Below the pieces are notes generated by a model, which did not search any database, had not been told where the DNA came from, and saw nothing but the letters and a program-made list of their open reading frames with translations. Both the position numbers and the translations under genes were made by a program. From the NCBI RefSeq assembly GCF_003710915.1, contig NZ_RHHR01000045.1:1-64000 (forward strand): a DNA stretch of 64,000 bases. Reading direction: 5' to 3'. Source of the DNA: Brevibacillus invocatus (GTDB lineage Bacteria > Bacillota > Bacilli > Brevibacillales > Brevibacillaceae). Positions 6,818-15,456 of the stretch are shown piece by piece; position 1 is the first letter of the stretch, and every line of letters begins with the position of its first letter.

Positions 6818-7725
6818 AGCAAGCCTGCCCTGCTCCACAGCCATTTGTTCGAGACAAATCGATAGGTCACTCTCTGCTCCTTGCTCAGTCCGATCAGGTA
6901 CCCCATCAAGGCCGTTCGAAACAAAACATAATTGGAAGCGTTTTCGATGTGAATCTCCAACCGATCGCACACCCGTGCCAATGCATCTTCCAGGGTGCAT
7001 TCCACATCCAGAATTTCTTCAACCAAACGGTAGATGCGCTCATGCCACTCTTTGTTTTTGTTCAGTACATCCTGGACGGAGGTGGTGAAAGCTCCGTGAC
7101 CCGGCAGGTATCCCCTGTAGCTGGTCTCCATCAGTTTGGCGATGCTGAGTAAAGTCTCATACGCGTCCACCAAAAATGGCAGCTTATGCTTTTCCAATAC
7201 ACCTTCACCCAAATAACTGTCGGCGGCAAAGCAAATCTCGTCACATACCACACCAACCTGCTGCCAGCTATGCCCCGGCAGAGAAAGGATGGAAAGGCTC
7301 ACACCGTCAATCTCCATTTCACCATCGACGGGAAGGAGGTGGTCCACCCGAGAAGCTTGGGCAAGGAGAAATTTGTTGCGCAGGGCATCAAGCGGTTCTG
7401 CACCCATATTCAGGTAGATTGGCTCCAGAATCGGGTAACGAATGATCGCCTCTTCCAGGGGCGGTGCATACACCTGTGCCGTTGGCCAGCAACCGAGCAA
7501 GTAGGCGTTGCCACCAAAATGATCGGCATGGGCGTGTGTTTGAATGACAGCACACAAGGGCTGGGCGATGGCGTCCAGCCCTTTCTTGATTTTTTTCGCG
7601 GTTTGCGTATCCAGCCCTGAATCAATCAGGATCGCGCCACTGTGCCCAAGAACAAGTCCGATATTCACATGACCGGGAAAGTATCCGACTCGCTCCGAAA
7701 TCATAACTGGGGTATTGGTAGACAC
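6787..7725 (-). CDS. MBL-fold metallo-hydrolase
   Basis: 312 residues, starting at GTG 7725. The zinc-binding motif THAHADHFGG, LPGHSWQQ, the FAADSY Asp and LPGHGAF give a complete metallo-beta-lactamase metal set. The C-terminal 100 residues form an extra helical domain as in glyoxalase II-like or RNase-unrelated hydrolases. It could cleave a thioester or lactone; the substrate is unknown. The YitT gene lies 73 bp upstream on the same strand, so the two may be co-transcribed. Confidence 0.8.
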   Translation of the reverse strand: MSTNTPVMISERVGYFPGHVNIGLVLGHSGAILIDSGLDTQTAKKIKKGLDAIAQPLCAVIQTHAHADHFGGNAYLLGCWPTAQVYAPPLEEAIIRYPILEPIYLNMGAEPLDALRNKFLLAQASRVDHLLPVDGEMEIDGVSLSILSLPGHSWQQVGVVCDEICFAADSYLGEGVLEKHKLPFLVDAYETLLSIAKLMETSYRGYLPGHGAFTTSVQDVLNKNKEWHERIYRLVEEILDVECTLEDALARVCDRLEIHIENASNYVLFRTALMGYLIGLSKEQRVTYRFVSNKWLWSRAGLLQDGGEGEER

Positions 7726-7798
7726 CTTACGTTCCTCATTTCCTTGTTTTCCTATTTATGTTCTCCATTTTTTCCGTCATCCCTTTCCCATACAAGAC

Positions 7799-8458
7799 TC
7801 ATCGTGTTTTTTCCTTCGATGCCATGAGGACAACACGCTTCGGCAACCCTGAACGCAATGGTCCAATGACCGTATACGGGGGCAGAGGCCGTCCGAGTCC
7901 ACTGAACATATGCGTGGTAGCCGCCACCGCTATGATCGTGAACAAGGAAAAAATCGTTCGTTCGAGTCCGATCACCTGTAAAGAAAAGCCGACGATAATC
8001 CCGTCAATGGCCAGAATCAGCAGGGCTACAGGCAGCTTGAATCGCCTAGCGAGAAATTGCGCCATCAGATCCGTACCACCGGTATTGGTATTGTAGGCCA
8101 GCATTAGTCCGATCCCCGTACCGATCAGACTTCCGCCGATGATCGCCGAACTCGCAGTGGACCAGATATTGTACGGTCTGAGCATCGAAAAAATATCTAT
8201 AAAAAAGGAACAGATCAGCATACCGTGGAAGCTGTGAAAAAAAAGACGCCGATCATAGAGGAAGACAATCAAAAAAACCGGGATGCTAACGCCAATCATG
8301 ACCAGCCCGGCAGGCAGTTGCAGGTAGTACGTCGTTAATAGACCGATGCCGATCATGCCCCCGTCCATCAACCGATGAGGGACCAAAAACAGATTGACGC
8401 CGATCGCCACTAACAGGCTTCCTGTCAGGATTGCAATCGTCTTTTGCAGCCAGTACAT
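7799..8458 (-). CDS. YitT-family membrane protein (no DUF2179 domain)
   Basis: 219 residues from ATG 8458, after CAAGGAG; the open frame continues upstream to 8569 without a ribosome site. It has five to six hydrophobic helices and the YitT hallmarks LVPHRLMDGG and YNTNTGGTDLMAQ. Most YitT proteins carry a cytosolic DUF2179 domain after the membrane part. Here the protein ends about 20 residues after the last helix, so it is a membrane-only member. Transport function is suspected for the family but unproven. Confidence 0.8.
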   Translation of the reverse strand: MYWLQKTIAILTGSLLVAIGVNLFLVPHRLMDGGMIGIGLLTTYYLQLPAGLVMIGVSIPVFLIVFLYDRRLFFHSFHGMLICSFFIDIFSMLRPYNIWSTASSAIIGGSLIGTGIGLMLAYNTNTGGTDLMAQFLARRFKLPVALLILAIDGIIVGFSLQVIGLERTIFSLFTIIAVAATTHMFSGLGRPLPPYTVIGPLRSGLPKRVVLMASKEKTR

Positions 8459-8638
8459 TTCCCCCCACTCCTTGCGACTGACACTCGTACATGTGTATGT
8501 AAGGAAAAGTTCGGGTATGTCCAGCTGATTTTTCTGAACTTGAAAACACGTCGGAGTGCTTTGACGCATCGTTTCAGCTGTTGGTATACTGATCTAGGAG
8601 TGCTTTGTCAGGAAGAATGTTTTACTCATGTTGCTCGT

Positions 8639-8656
8639 AGAATGTAAGTACATTCT
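8639..8656. promoter_or_regulatory. perfect dyad upstream of CNNM gene
   Basis: AGAATGTA-AG-TACATTCT is an 8+2+8 perfect inverted repeat, 55 bp before the TTG start of the CNNM/CorC gene. A further AGAATGT half-site lies at about 8614. It looks like a repressor operator, but no known consensus was recognised. Confidence 0.4.
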
Positions 8657-8710
8657 TGCTTACGGAGGTGAGTTCTCCACGCTTCCCAAGATGGAAGGCT
8701 GGAGCTGTGC

Positions 8711-10075
8711 TTGGAGAGTCCGATAGGGGAAATAACCCTGAATCTGCTGCTTGTCGTGTTCCTTGTTCTGTTGAACGCTTTTTTCGTCGCAGCAGAGTTC
8801 TCATTGGTCAAAGTTCGCCAAACACGTCTCACACAACTCGCAAATGAAGGGAACAACATCAGAGCTGAGTATGCGCAAAAAGTGACTCGACAGCTGGATA
8901 CCTATCTTTCCGCCTGCCAGCTTGGCATTACGATTGCTTCGCTGGGTCTCGGCTGGATTGGTGAACCTGCGATTGCCCACTTCGTGCAGCCCTTGCTCTC
9001 ATTCCTGCACCTCCCTGCTAATTTAACAGGACCCATCTCTTTGGTCCTCGCTTTTGCCCTGATTACGTTCTTGCACATCGTCTTCGGAGAGCTTGCCCCC
9101 AAGTCCATGGCCATTCAAAAAGCTGAAAGCACATCCTTGTGGGTCGCTGCTCCGTTGATGCTTTTCTATACAATCAGTTACCCTGTGATTCGACTACTGA
9201 ACGGAACAGCCAATCTCCTGTTGCGAAGACTGGGAATCGAACCCGCTGCCGATCACGAACACGGTCATACGGAAGAAGAAATCCGCCTGCTCGTCAACCA
9301 GAGCCACAAGAGCGGGCACATCGACCAGACTGAGCTCGCCTTGGTCGACAAGGTCTTTGTCTTTTCCGAGCGCCTTGCCCGGGAAATCATGATTCCGCGC
9401 ATCGAAATGGTCTGCCTTTACGACGATTTCACCTACGAGGAAAGCCTGCAGGTCATCCGCTCCTATCGCCACTCCCGCTATCCAGTGGCCCATGAAGACA
9501 AGGATCGCCTGATTGGCTTCATCCACGCGTCAGACTTTTATCTCGCTGGACTGACTGCCGATCATGCTGATCTGAAAAGTCTGCTTCGACCATTGCTTGC
9601 CGTACCAGAATCGATGGAGATCAGCCATGTTCTGCGCCTGATGCAAAGACAACGCACGCAATTGGCCATCGTCATCGACGAATACGGCGGCACCGCAGGC
9701 CTCTTGACGATGGAAGACATTCTCGAGGAGCTGGTCGGCGAGATCCGCGATGAATTTGACGAGCATGAACGGCCAGAAATCGAGGTCTGCTCGCCCAATA
9801 AACTCTCTGTCTCCGGCAAAACCCTTTTGACTCTGTTGAACGAATACATAGACATTGAAGTCATATCCAACGAAGTAGACACCATTGCCGGATGGCTATA
9901 CAATCAATTGAATGGAGCCGTCGGCGATGGCAGATCGGTCATGTATCATCGCTATTTGTTTACGATAAGTGAATGGCAGCAGCACCGCATCACCCGGGTG
10001 CTGATCACGTACGTCGGCGAAGACGAAACAGCGCTCATTCCGGAAAACACGGTGCTGCTGCAAGCCCAGTCCTGA
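8711..10075 (+). CDS. CNNM/CorC-family membrane protein with CBS pair
   Basis: 454 residues, starting at TTG 8711, 6 bp after GGAG. No ATG or GTG is available in this frame after the stop at 8669, and the N-terminus aligns with the paralogue at 32,501-33,823. The order is DUF21/CNNM membrane domain (about 1-195: three to four helices with LDTYLSACQLGIT and LGWIGEPA), two CBS domains (about 215-335) and a C-terminal CorC_HlyC domain (350-440). The family is linked to magnesium or other cation efflux and was formerly annotated as hemolysin. A palindromic operator candidate lies upstream. Confidence 0.88.
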   Translation: MESPIGEITLNLLLVVFLVLLNAFFVAAEFSLVKVRQTRLTQLANEGNNIRAEYAQKVTRQLDTYLSACQLGITIASLGLGWIGEPAIAHFVQPLLSFLHLPANLTGPISLVLAFALITFLHIVFGELAPKSMAIQKAESTSLWVAAPLMLFYTISYPVIRLLNGTANLLLRRLGIEPAADHEHGHTEEEIRLLVNQSHKSGHIDQTELALVDKVFVFSERLAREIMIPRIEMVCLYDDFTYEESLQVIRSYRHSRYPVAHEDKDRLIGFIHASDFYLAGLTADHADLKSLLRPLLAVPESMEISHVLRLMQRQRTQLAIVIDEYGGTAGLLTMEDILEELVGEIRDEFDEHERPEIEVCSPNKLSVSGKTLLTLLNEYIDIEVISNEVDTIAGWLYNQLNGAVGDGRSVMYHRYLFTISEWQQHRITRVLITYVGEDETALIPENTVLLQAQS

Positions 10076-10093
10076 CAACAACACATCGTTGGC

Positions 10094-10128
10094 AAGTGTC
10101 TCCTGCCACCAGGAGGCACTTCTTCTTT
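10094..10128 (+). terminator. terminator after CNNM gene
   Basis: AAGTGTCTCCTG (10094-10105) pairs with CAGGAGGCACTT (10110-10121), followed by CTTCTTT. Confidence 0.8.
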
Positions 10129-10153
10129 GATTACTCAACATAAGGAGGTGCAC

Positions 10154-10168
10154 ATGGACCTGTCATGA
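10154..10168 (+). CDS. four-residue leader ORF (MDLS) coupled to yjcD
   Basis: The only good ribosome site before yjcD, AAGGAGG (10142-10148), lies 5 bp before ATG 10154. That ATG reads M-D-L-S and stops at TGA 10166-10168, overlapping the helicase start as ATGA. The helicase ATG at 10165 is 16 bp from the site, too far for efficient direct initiation. Translation of the helicase by re-initiation is inferred. Confidence 0.4.
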   Translation: MDLS

Positions 10169-12543
10169 TGAAACATGCCCTACTCGACAACCAACCTATC
10201 CTGTTGCTGCCCGAGACCTACAACCGCATACCGCACTGGCGCTTTGTCGCCCGACAGGGGAAGGTGACATGTCCTGCCTGTGCCTCACCGCTGACCTTGA
10301 TCGCAGGGATCAGCTTTGAGCCTTATTTTACACACCGATCGGGGATCGATTGCCCCGCAGAGGACGAGCTGACGGCAGTCGAATGGATGCCTGCCCTGGC
10401 TGAGACAGCAGCAACTCTAGCCTTTGATGAACCTGCAGCCGAAGCAGCTGTTCCCTCCCCGTCCAATGATTCTTCGGCAGGAACAGAACAGCCAGAAGAT
10501 GAAGACACGATGATCGGTTCTTTTCGCATGCCCAAAAAAAGGGCCATAGGAGGAAGCGTCACACCCCCTCTCCCTGCACCCAAGCCCGCGATCTTTCGAA
10601 AAAAGCTAACGCCGAAAAAAACGATTCAGCACATCGTGGAGGAGCGTCAAAATACGCCCCTTCATCCCAATCAGGAACGAGCTGTACATACGACGGACGG
10701 GCCGCTTTTGATTCTAGCCGGAGCTGGCAGTGGAAAGACACGCGTCATGACATCCCGCACCGTCCATCTAATCCAGCAAACAGGGGTAGAACCGCGGCAG
10801 ATCATGGTCGTTACCTTCACGACGAAAGCGGCAGAGGAGATCCGCCAACGCATCGCCAGAGAACTGCCCGCCAGACAAGCCCGAGAGCTCGTCGCCGGTA
10901 CTTTTCACAGCATCTTTTACCGAATGCTGCTGCATCATCAGCCTGAGCGCTGGGACCAGCAGCGCCTGTTGAAAAAAGAGTGGCACAAGTGGCGCATGCT
11001 CCGGGAAAGCGGCGTTCTGATCGGACATGACGAACTGCTTGCGCTGAAAGAAAATGAAATGCTCGAAGCACTCGGAATCATCAGCCGCTGGAAAAACGAG
11101 TACATCCTTCCGCAAGAAGCTCTCTATCGGGAAGCGGCCAACGATACGGAGCGGAAAGCGCAGCAGCTTTACCCGCTCTACGAGTCAGCGAAGCAAAAGC
11201 TGGGCTGGTTTGACTTTGACGACATGCTGATCGGCTGCTACGAGATGGTCAAGGAAAATCCCGCTCTTTTGCAACGCTACCAGGAACGGATTACGCACAT
11301 CATGATCGATGAGTTTCAGGATATCAACCGCATCCAGTACGAGATGGTCAAGCTCCTCGCCACACCACATAACAATCTCTGTGTGATCGGCGACGACGAT
11401 CAGTCCATTTACGGCTTTCGCGGCAGCGACCCGCATTATATTCTCGGCTTCACCAAGGATTATCCACAGGCAAAAACGATTACGCTGGAAGTGAATTACC
11501 GCTCCCATACGTCCATCGTCAGCCTCAGCTATTCCCTGATCGGCAACAATCGGTCTCGCTGGGAAAAGGAATGCCGCTCCTTCCATCACGAGGAAGGAGA
11601 AACCTATCTTTTTGAAGCAGACGACGAGGAAGAACAGGCTTCGCGCATCGTCGACGAGATTGCCCATCGCCATAAGCAGGGCGTATCGCACGGAGATTGC
11701 GCCATCCTGTTTCGTACCAATGAGTCTGCCCGCCCGATCCTGGAGCGGTTGAGTGAGGCTGGCATCGCTTTTCATTACGCCCAGGAGGAGGATTCCTTCT
11801 ATCAAAGGCAGACTGTCCGGTGGACCATCCATTACCTGCGGCTTGCGATCAACCCGGATGATACGGATGCACTAAAAGAAATCCTGCCCACCCTCTACCT
11901 TTCTTCTGAGCTGTGGAATGTAGTGCGCAGTCAGGCAATATTGGAAGACGTACCGATCCTGCATGTCCTCCCACAACTGCCACAGCTGAAGCCTTTCCAA
12001 CGCAAGCATCTTCAGTTGATTAAGGAAATTCTGGAGGCGTGTCGGCACTCTCCACCTGCACAGGCACTGGAGCTGATCTATGAGGACGGCAAGCTGCGCG
12101 ATTATTTGAAGAAACGTGCCAAGGAGCGGGAAAATGGCCGGGAACGCTGGAGTGACGAGCTTCAGCAGATCGTCAGCGCCGCCAAACGACATGCGACGAT
12201 CCCAGACTTTTTACGCTATATCGACCAGATGAGCCAACAGGAAAAAGAGTGGCGTACACAACGGCCACTCCCGGATGAGGCGGTTCACGTTCTCAGTATT
12301 CATAGGGCAAAAGGTCTGGAGTACGACCACGTGTTTTTACCCGATCTGGTAGAAGGCGCCCTCCCCCATGAATTTACGTTGGACGAGCTGCGAAAAGGGG
12401 GACACGCCGCACTTGAAGAAGAACGCAGACTTCTATACGTGGCGATTACCCGTGCTCGTCTCAGTCTGAGCGTCGGTATCCCCCGCGAGCGCTTCGGGCG
12501 CAAGACCCGCCCCTCCCGCTTCATCGCTGAAATGGGACGGTAG
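10165..12543 (+). CDS. yjcD: UvrD/Rep-type DNA helicase, YjcD-like
   Basis: 792 residues. The superfamily 1A helicase core starts at about residue 165 with LHPNQERAV, Walker A GAGSGKT, then VTFTTKAAEEI, DEFQDIN, DDDQSIYGFRG, VNYRSH and, near the end, SIHRAKGLEYDHVF and LLYVAITRAR. It unwinds DNA 3'-5' using ATP, presumably in repair. The first 60 residues hold a CxxC...C zinc-ribbon-like segment (CPAC, then YFTHRSGIDC) that recalls the N-terminus of competence protein CoiA, followed by an acidic linker. B. subtilis YjcD is the likely counterpart. Start: see the MDLS leader. Confidence 0.85.
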   Translation: MMKHALLDNQPILLLPETYNRIPHWRFVARQGKVTCPACASPLTLIAGISFEPYFTHRSGIDCPAEDELTAVEWMPALAETAATLAFDEPAAEAAVPSPSNDSSAGTEQPEDEDTMIGSFRMPKKRAIGGSVTPPLPAPKPAIFRKKLTPKKTIQHIVEERQNTPLHPNQERAVHTTDGPLLILAGAGSGKTRVMTSRTVHLIQQTGVEPRQIMVVTFTTKAAEEIRQRIARELPARQARELVAGTFHSIFYRMLLHHQPERWDQQRLLKKEWHKWRMLRESGVLIGHDELLALKENEMLEALGIISRWKNEYILPQEALYREAANDTERKAQQLYPLYESAKQKLGWFDFDDMLIGCYEMVKENPALLQRYQERITHIMIDEFQDINRIQYEMVKLLATPHNNLCVIGDDDQSIYGFRGSDPHYILGFTKDYPQAKTITLEVNYRSHTSIVSLSYSLIGNNRSRWEKECRSFHHEEGETYLFEADDEEEQASRIVDEIAHRHKQGVSHGDCAILFRTNESARPILERLSEAGIAFHYAQEEDSFYQRQTVRWTIHYLRLAINPDDTDALKEILPTLYLSSELWNVVRSQAILEDVPILHVLPQLPQLKPFQRKHLQLIKEILEACRHSPPAQALELIYEDGKLRDYLKKRAKERENGRERWSDELQQIVSAAKRHATIPDFLRYIDQMSQQEKEWRTQRPLPDEAVHVLSIHRAKGLEYDHVFLPDLVEGALPHEFTLDELRKGGHAALEEERRLLYVAITRARLSLSVGIPRERFGRKTRPSRFIAEMGR

Positions 12544-12613
12544 GTAATGAAAACCGCTTCCCATGTAGATCATGAACTCTTCCATATTGGAAATAAACGG
12601 CAGATACATGAAC

Positions 12614-12670
12614 AAAGGCTCCCTTCCACACACATTTATTTCCTAGTGTGCGTGTGAAGGGAGCCTTTTA
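12614..12670. terminator. terminator between yjcD and fabI
   Basis: AAAGGCTCCCTTC (12614-12626) pairs with GAAGGGAGCCTTT (12656-12668), extended by the inner CACACA/TGTGTG. It has T residues on the plus strand. The upstream 70 bp after yjcD hold nothing else recognisable. Confidence 0.8.
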
Positions 12671-12672
12671 TA

Positions 12673-13446
12673 CTAGCCGCCGATAATGCTGTAGCCCGCG
12701 TCTACATGCAATATCTCACCGGTAATGCCTCTGGACAGATGGCTCATCAGGAACAGGGCCGTATCGCCTACCTCGGATTGATCAATGGTACGGCGCAAAG
12801 GTGCTTTTTCTTCGATCTCTTTCAATACCGCATTGAAGTTGCGAATGCCTTTGGCAGCCAGGGTGCGGATCGGACCTGCGGATATCGCATTGACACGGAT
12901 ATTTTCCTTGCCCAGATCGTTTGCCAGATAGCGTACAGAAGCATCCAGTGCTGCTTTTGCCACACCCATGACATTGTAGTTCTGCACGACACGCTCGCCA
13001 CCCAGGTAGGTCATGGTCACGATGCTGCCGCCTTCCGTCATCAGCGGACGTGCAGCACGTGCGACCGCTACCAGCGAGAACGCACTGATATCTTGTGCCA
13101 GCGCATAGCCGTCACGGGAAGTGTTGACGAATTCGCCTTCCAGCTCTTCCGTTTTGGCGAAAGCGATGCAATGTGCGAGACCGTGGATTACACCCACCTT
13201 TTCCTTGATCACGCCGAATGCTGCTTCCACGTCTTCATCCTTGGTTACATCGCAGTTAACCAGGAGAGATTCTCCGCCCAGCTTCGCTGCCAGCTCGGCT
13301 ACATTTTCACGTAAACGATCACCTTGATAGGTAAAAATCAGATTAGCTCCTGCATGATGCAAGGACTGAGCGATACCCCAGGCAATGCTGCGGTGGTTGG
13401 CTACGCCCATGACGACAATATTTTTTCCCTGTAGCAAATTATTCAT
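12673..13446 (-). CDS. fabI: enoyl-[acyl-carrier-protein] reductase FabI
   Basis: 257 residues from ATG 13446, 10 bp after GGAAAGGGG; an upstream start at 13467 would include the ribosome site. This is a short-chain dehydrogenase fold with N-terminal GVANHRSIAWGIA (nucleotide binding), MTYLGGERVVQNYNVMGVAKAAL carrying the FabI Tyr-x6-Lys catalytic pair, and NAISAGPIRTLAAKGI. It reduces trans-2-enoyl-ACP with NAD(P)H in the last step of fatty acid elongation, and is the triclosan target. It is a single gene with its own terminator. Confidence 0.96.
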   Translation of the reverse strand: MNNLLQGKNIVVMGVANHRSIAWGIAQSLHHAGANLIFTYQGDRLRENVAELAAKLGGESLLVNCDVTKDEDVEAAFGVIKEKVGVIHGLAHCIAFAKTEELEGEFVNTSRDGYALAQDISAFSLVAVARAARPLMTEGGSIVTMTYLGGERVVQNYNVMGVAKAALDASVRYLANDLGKENIRVNAISAGPIRTLAAKGIRNFNAVLKEIEEKAPLRRTIDQSEVGDTALFLMSHLSRGITGEILHVDAGYSIIGG

Positions 13447-13537
13447 TATGTATACGCCCCTTTCCACATACTCCCGCCATTATACCCGATCTCGTCCACA
13501 GTTTCGAGAGAGAATGCAGGATCAGGGCTCACACTCG

Positions 13538-13690
13538 CTATGATTCGCTATCTCCAGGCTCCAACGAAAGCTCGACGACGTTAAAACCCCAGACGTCGCC
13601 AACCGGATTCAGCGATGTCCCAGCAGCGGGAAACTCCTCCGGTATTGGGGCAGCTTCCTGCGTACCCCTCGTCTCTTGATCGTGCTTCAT
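13538..13690 (-). CDS. small hypothetical protein
   Basis: A 50-residue minus-strand ORF from ATG 13690, with AAAAGGAG 12 bp upstream. It is acidic, rich in Glu, Pro and Gly, and ends in EPGDSES. It has no membrane span or Cys. It fills an otherwise gene-free 313-bp stretch between fabI and the ZIP transporter. I recognise no family; the ribosome site and lack of rare codons are the only support. Confidence 0.45.
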   Translation of the reverse strand: MKHDQETRGTQEAAPIPEEFPAAGTSLNPVGDVWGFNVVELSLEPGDSES

Positions 13691-13759
13691 CGCTGCTACA
13701 GCTCCTTTTCTATAGAAGACACCTGCTTTTTCCTATAGATTGGCAAGCAAAGAACAAGA

Positions 13760-14482
13760 TTATGCATGCGGATGACTCCCATGCAAATAGAGCGACAGCA
13801 TCATGTAGGCGATGATCGCGCCAAAAAAATAGAGGCCTAGCTGGTATTTTCGCGCCTGTTGTATATACGGAACCAGATGACTTGCGGAAAGATAGAGGAA
13901 GATCCCTGTCGTAATCGCCAGCATGATCGGTGAGAGATTGGCGGGAAAAATATTGACGACCGCCTCCATGCTTAATGCTCCAACCACCGTGGCTACCCCT
14001 AGAGAGGTCGCACTCCAAAACGCCTTGCTTCGCGAATGGGTGACAGCCAGCACGAGTGATGCCACGGCAACCCCGTCAGGAATCTTGTGCAAAAGCATGG
14101 CAAGCACCACAGAAGCTCCGATATCGGAGTCGAAGCGAAAACTCGTGATTAAGGAAACGCCCTCTACCAAGGCATGAATCAAAAAGCCGGTCATGATTCC
14201 TACCATACCGAACGAGCCGCGTTCCTTCCCCGTGTTGGAGAACATCTCCAGTACGTAAACCAATGCGAACCCTACCAGCACAAAGGGCATCAGCTGCCCA
14301 CCGTTGGCAGCCAGCACATGCGGCATCAAATCCAGAAAAGTGATCGCCAACAACAAGCCCGCCCCTGTACTGATCATCGCAAGCATGGCTTGTTTGGACC
14401 AGTTTTTCAGACATAATACCAGTCCGCCGATACTGCTGGCCGCAGCCGCGCTCAGCAAGACCATCCAGATGACAGGTTGCAT
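13760..14482 (-). CDS. ZIP-family metal transporter
   Basis: 240 residues from ATG 14482, 7 bp after GGAGAGG; the longer frame to 14530 is not supported. About eight membrane helices are present. The ZIP signature is seen in helix IV (FLIHALVEGVSL) and helix V (LLHKIPDGVAVASL), whose His, Glu and Asp bind the transported metal. It is likely to take up zinc or another divalent cation across the cytoplasmic membrane. No metal-responsive operator was recognised in front of it. Confidence 0.9.
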   Translation of the reverse strand: MQPVIWMVLLSAAAASSIGGLVLCLKNWSKQAMLAMISTGAGLLLAITFLDLMPHVLAANGGQLMPFVLVGFALVYVLEMFSNTGKERGSFGMVGIMTGFLIHALVEGVSLITSFRFDSDIGASVVLAMLLHKIPDGVAVASLVLAVTHSRSKAFWSATSLGVATVVGALSMEAVVNIFPANLSPIMLAITTGIFLYLSASHLVPYIQQARKYQLGLYFFGAIIAYMMLSLYLHGSHPHA

Positions 14483-14714
14483 CGCCAATCCTCTCCTCAT
14501 CTGCTCCAGACGTTTCAGCATTCCTTCCATTCTACGCGCCTGTCCCGGTCAATATGAGTTTGACCTCCTCTTCTGACAAAAACTGCGCAGCTGTCCAAAA
14601 GCCGCGAAAAGACACTACTTTTTAGAACCTTTGTCGATTCTCTCTTTCCCGGAAAAAAATGGTGCTATAATGAGCCCACCGGGAATACGAGAGGAAAAAA
14701 AGGAGTGATTCGGG

Positions 14715-15335
14715 ATGGATGTACAAGTTTGGATGGCTTCAAAAGAGGTGGCTGATCGCCTTGATGTTCATGTACGTACGCTGCGTAACTGGCTGGACTT
14801 GTTTGTACCGGCAAAGGAACGTTTGAAAAATCCGCAGGGTCACTACCTGATCAGCGAAACAGGCTTTGCCCTGCTAAAAGAAGTAAAGGAACGAAAAGAT
14901 AAAGGAAACAGCTCTCTGCGCGATATCCAACGCCAGATGTTTGAAGAAGGCCATATTCCAGAAGAGCTGCTCATGGCGGAAGAACCTACTGCTGCTGAAG
15001 AAACGGCCGTGGCGATGTCTTCCCACCAACTCGACTCGCAGACCAAGCTAAGAGACGCGGAGTATGCCGTACATGAAGCGTTGGTTGCGTTTCAGCACGA
15101 ATTGACGCAGCTGCGATCACTGAATCAGTCGCAGACCACGATCCTGGAGAAGATGGCGGACATCGAAGAAAAGCAGGAATTCCTCCGCCTGGAGATGCGC
15201 CGCGTCACCTTCGAAATGGATTTGATGCAGCAGCGGCTGACCCGCCGCAAGGAGCGCTTTGCCAAACACCAGCCGCGTTGGTCTCTCAATCCATTCCGCT
15301 GGTTCTCCCGCTCGAATCAGGCAGCGGAACAGTAA
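14715..15335 (+). CDS. MerR-type HTH coiled-coil protein, RacA-like
   Basis: 206 residues; ATG after AAAGGAGTG. Residues 5-60 form a MerR-type winged helix (MASKEVADRLDVHVRTLRNW, then NPQGHYLIS). Residues 60-100 are an acidic linker, and 105-180 a heptad-patterned coiled coil. The C-terminus is basic and aromatic (WSLNPFRWFSRSN). This order matches RacA, which tethers the origin region to the cell pole via DivIVA during sporulation, but the sequence is divergent. Another MerR-like regulator is possible. It is followed by the HD-GYP-like gene on the same strand. Confidence 0.6.
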   Translation: MDVQVWMASKEVADRLDVHVRTLRNWLDLFVPAKERLKNPQGHYLISETGFALLKEVKERKDKGNSSLRDIQRQMFEEGHIPEELLMAEEPTAAEETAVAMSSHQLDSQTKLRDAEYAVHEALVAFQHELTQLRSLNQSQTTILEKMADIEEKQEFLRLEMRRVTFEMDLMQQRLTRRKERFAKHQPRWSLNPFRWFSRSNQAAEQ

Positions 15336-15456
15336 TTTGTTCGGCGTACGATCTTATTTCCACAACTTTCCCATTTCTATGCTATATTAGTACTATATTT
15401 CTACTAAAAACAGTTCATATAGCATGAAAATTCGGAAAAGAACTGAGGCTTTCATC

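Noticed and set aside
13615-13815. Plus-strand 66-residue ORF between fabI and the ZIP gene
   Set aside because: No ribosome site, and it is antisense to the 50-residue ORF and the ZIP C-terminus.
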